Source of the DNA: a virus
Virus record (IMG/VR): IMGVR_UViG_3300046535_002106
Location: 1-20,250 of that record
Direction: 5' to 3' (one strand)
DNA length: 20,250 bases
Shown in pieces: positions 19,750 through 20,250 of the stretch. The position numbers and the translations under genes are program-made. Each line of letters starts with the position of its first letter. Position 1 is the first letter of the stretch. The notes beneath the pieces are model-generated. The model saw only the letters and a list, made by a program, of their open reading frames with translations. It had not been told where the DNA came from and made no database searches.

Positions 19750-20250
19750 ATGAAAGATTTTGATGTCGGTATTATTGGGGCAGGTGTAGCTGGGGCTTTT
19801 GCGACCCTGAAATTAGCAAAAGACCACAAGAACGTTAAGGCTATTCTTTTTGATTTGGGTAGACCTCCTATGAAGCGCAGAAGACAACTGGAAGGTTGGC
19901 TCGGCTGTTTGCCAAATAGTGACGGAAAACTCTATCAATCTGATGTATTCAAGGTCGCGGATATTACTGGACTTCGTAGAGCTAAGTCAGCTCATACTTG
20001 GTTCAAACATGTATTAGAGCAAGTCGATGATTTCAAAGTAATCAAAGACCGCGCCCCAACAGCAGCCTTGGAAAAGAAAATAAAGAAATTGGGATATGAC
20101 ATTTCCCTAAATGACCATGTACAGATCTACCCAAAAGAGATTCATGCATTGTCAAAACATATGGCAGAAGTTATTGAGCATGGCAAGAATATTACTTTCA
20201 ATTTTGATAGCGAGGTTGTTAGGATAGTCAAGCAGAAGAATGTCTTTGTT
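19750..20250 (+). CDS. FAD-dependent oxidoreductase, 3'-truncated
   Basis: The frame is open from ATG 19750 to the right edge (167 codons, no stop). The N-terminus has the Rossmann motif GIIGAGVAGAFATLKLA (8-24; GxGxxG at 10-15) followed by an acidic residue at the end of the second strand (ILFDLG, D35). GWLGCLPNSDGKLY at 49-62 resembles the conserved region of COG2509-like FAD-dependent dehydrogenases. Residues 129-163 (PKEIHALSKHMAEVIEHG, then ITFNFDSEVVRIVK) follow the pattern of the FAD-binding region that leads to the substrate domain. No substrate can be inferred. No strong ribosome-binding site is seen, but the Rossmann motif fixes the start near here. It is unusual next to virion genes. 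Confidence 0.85.
   Translation, partial: MKDFDVGIIGAGVAGAFATLKLAKDHKNVKAILFDLGRPPMKRRRQLEGWLGCLPNSDGKLYQSDVFKVADITGLRRAKSAHTWFKHVLEQVDDFKVIKDRAPTAALEKKIKKLGYDISLNDHVQIYPKEIHALSKHMAEVIEHGKNITFNFDSEVVRIVKQKNVFV

Overview
The window looks like part of a large tailed double-stranded DNA phage (Caudoviricetes, possibly a jumbo phage). Genes are packed almost end to end, mostly with ATGA or TAATG overlaps. No gap exceeds 134 bases. Replication, transcription and nucleotide-metabolism genes sit next to repetitive, collagen-like and propeller-like virion proteins. Ribosome-binding sites are mostly canonical (TAAGGAG, TGAGGAT, AAGAGGAT), so the host is a bacterium with an ordinary anti-Shine-Dalgarno sequence. 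The sequence does not let me name the host. A cobalamin-dependent ribonucleotide reductase suggests that the host makes or imports B12.

Region 1 (1-4149, plus strand) is a DNA replication block. It holds an SF2 DECH-box helicase cut by the left edge, an unknown 200-residue protein, a protein with a possible Sm-like N-terminus, a DnaC-type AAA+ helicase loader and a DnaB-type replicative helicase. No primase or polymerase is visible.

Region 2 (4150-5667) is a run of small genes including two FmdB-type zinc ribbons. Region 3 (5668-13268, plus strand) carries a phage sigma-70-family factor, a class II ribonucleotide reductase, a PIN-PhoH fusion, a type I methionine aminopeptidase, an AAA_28/NadR-like P-loop protein and several unknown small proteins. 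Together these would supply dNTPs, redirect transcription and act on RNA and protein processing.

Region 4 (13265-19230) is a divergent virion/host-recognition cassette. On the minus strand are a fibre-adaptor-like protein and a 660-residue protein that reads as a seven-bladed beta-propeller followed by three C-terminal repeats. On the plus strand are a collagen-like fibre and a jelly-roll-like protein. The two arms diverge from a 134-base gap holding a near-perfect inverted element, so each arm has the same sequence upstream in the same orientation. This is a good candidate for a phage-specific promoter. The proteins look modular: one ~70-residue module appears inside two unrelated host domains in adjacent genes, and a different module interrupts the propeller.

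Region 5 (19239-20250) has a small unknown protein and the start of a FAD-dependent oxidoreductase cut by the right edge. I saw no tRNA, rRNA, CRISPR array, insertion sequence or convincing factor-independent terminator.
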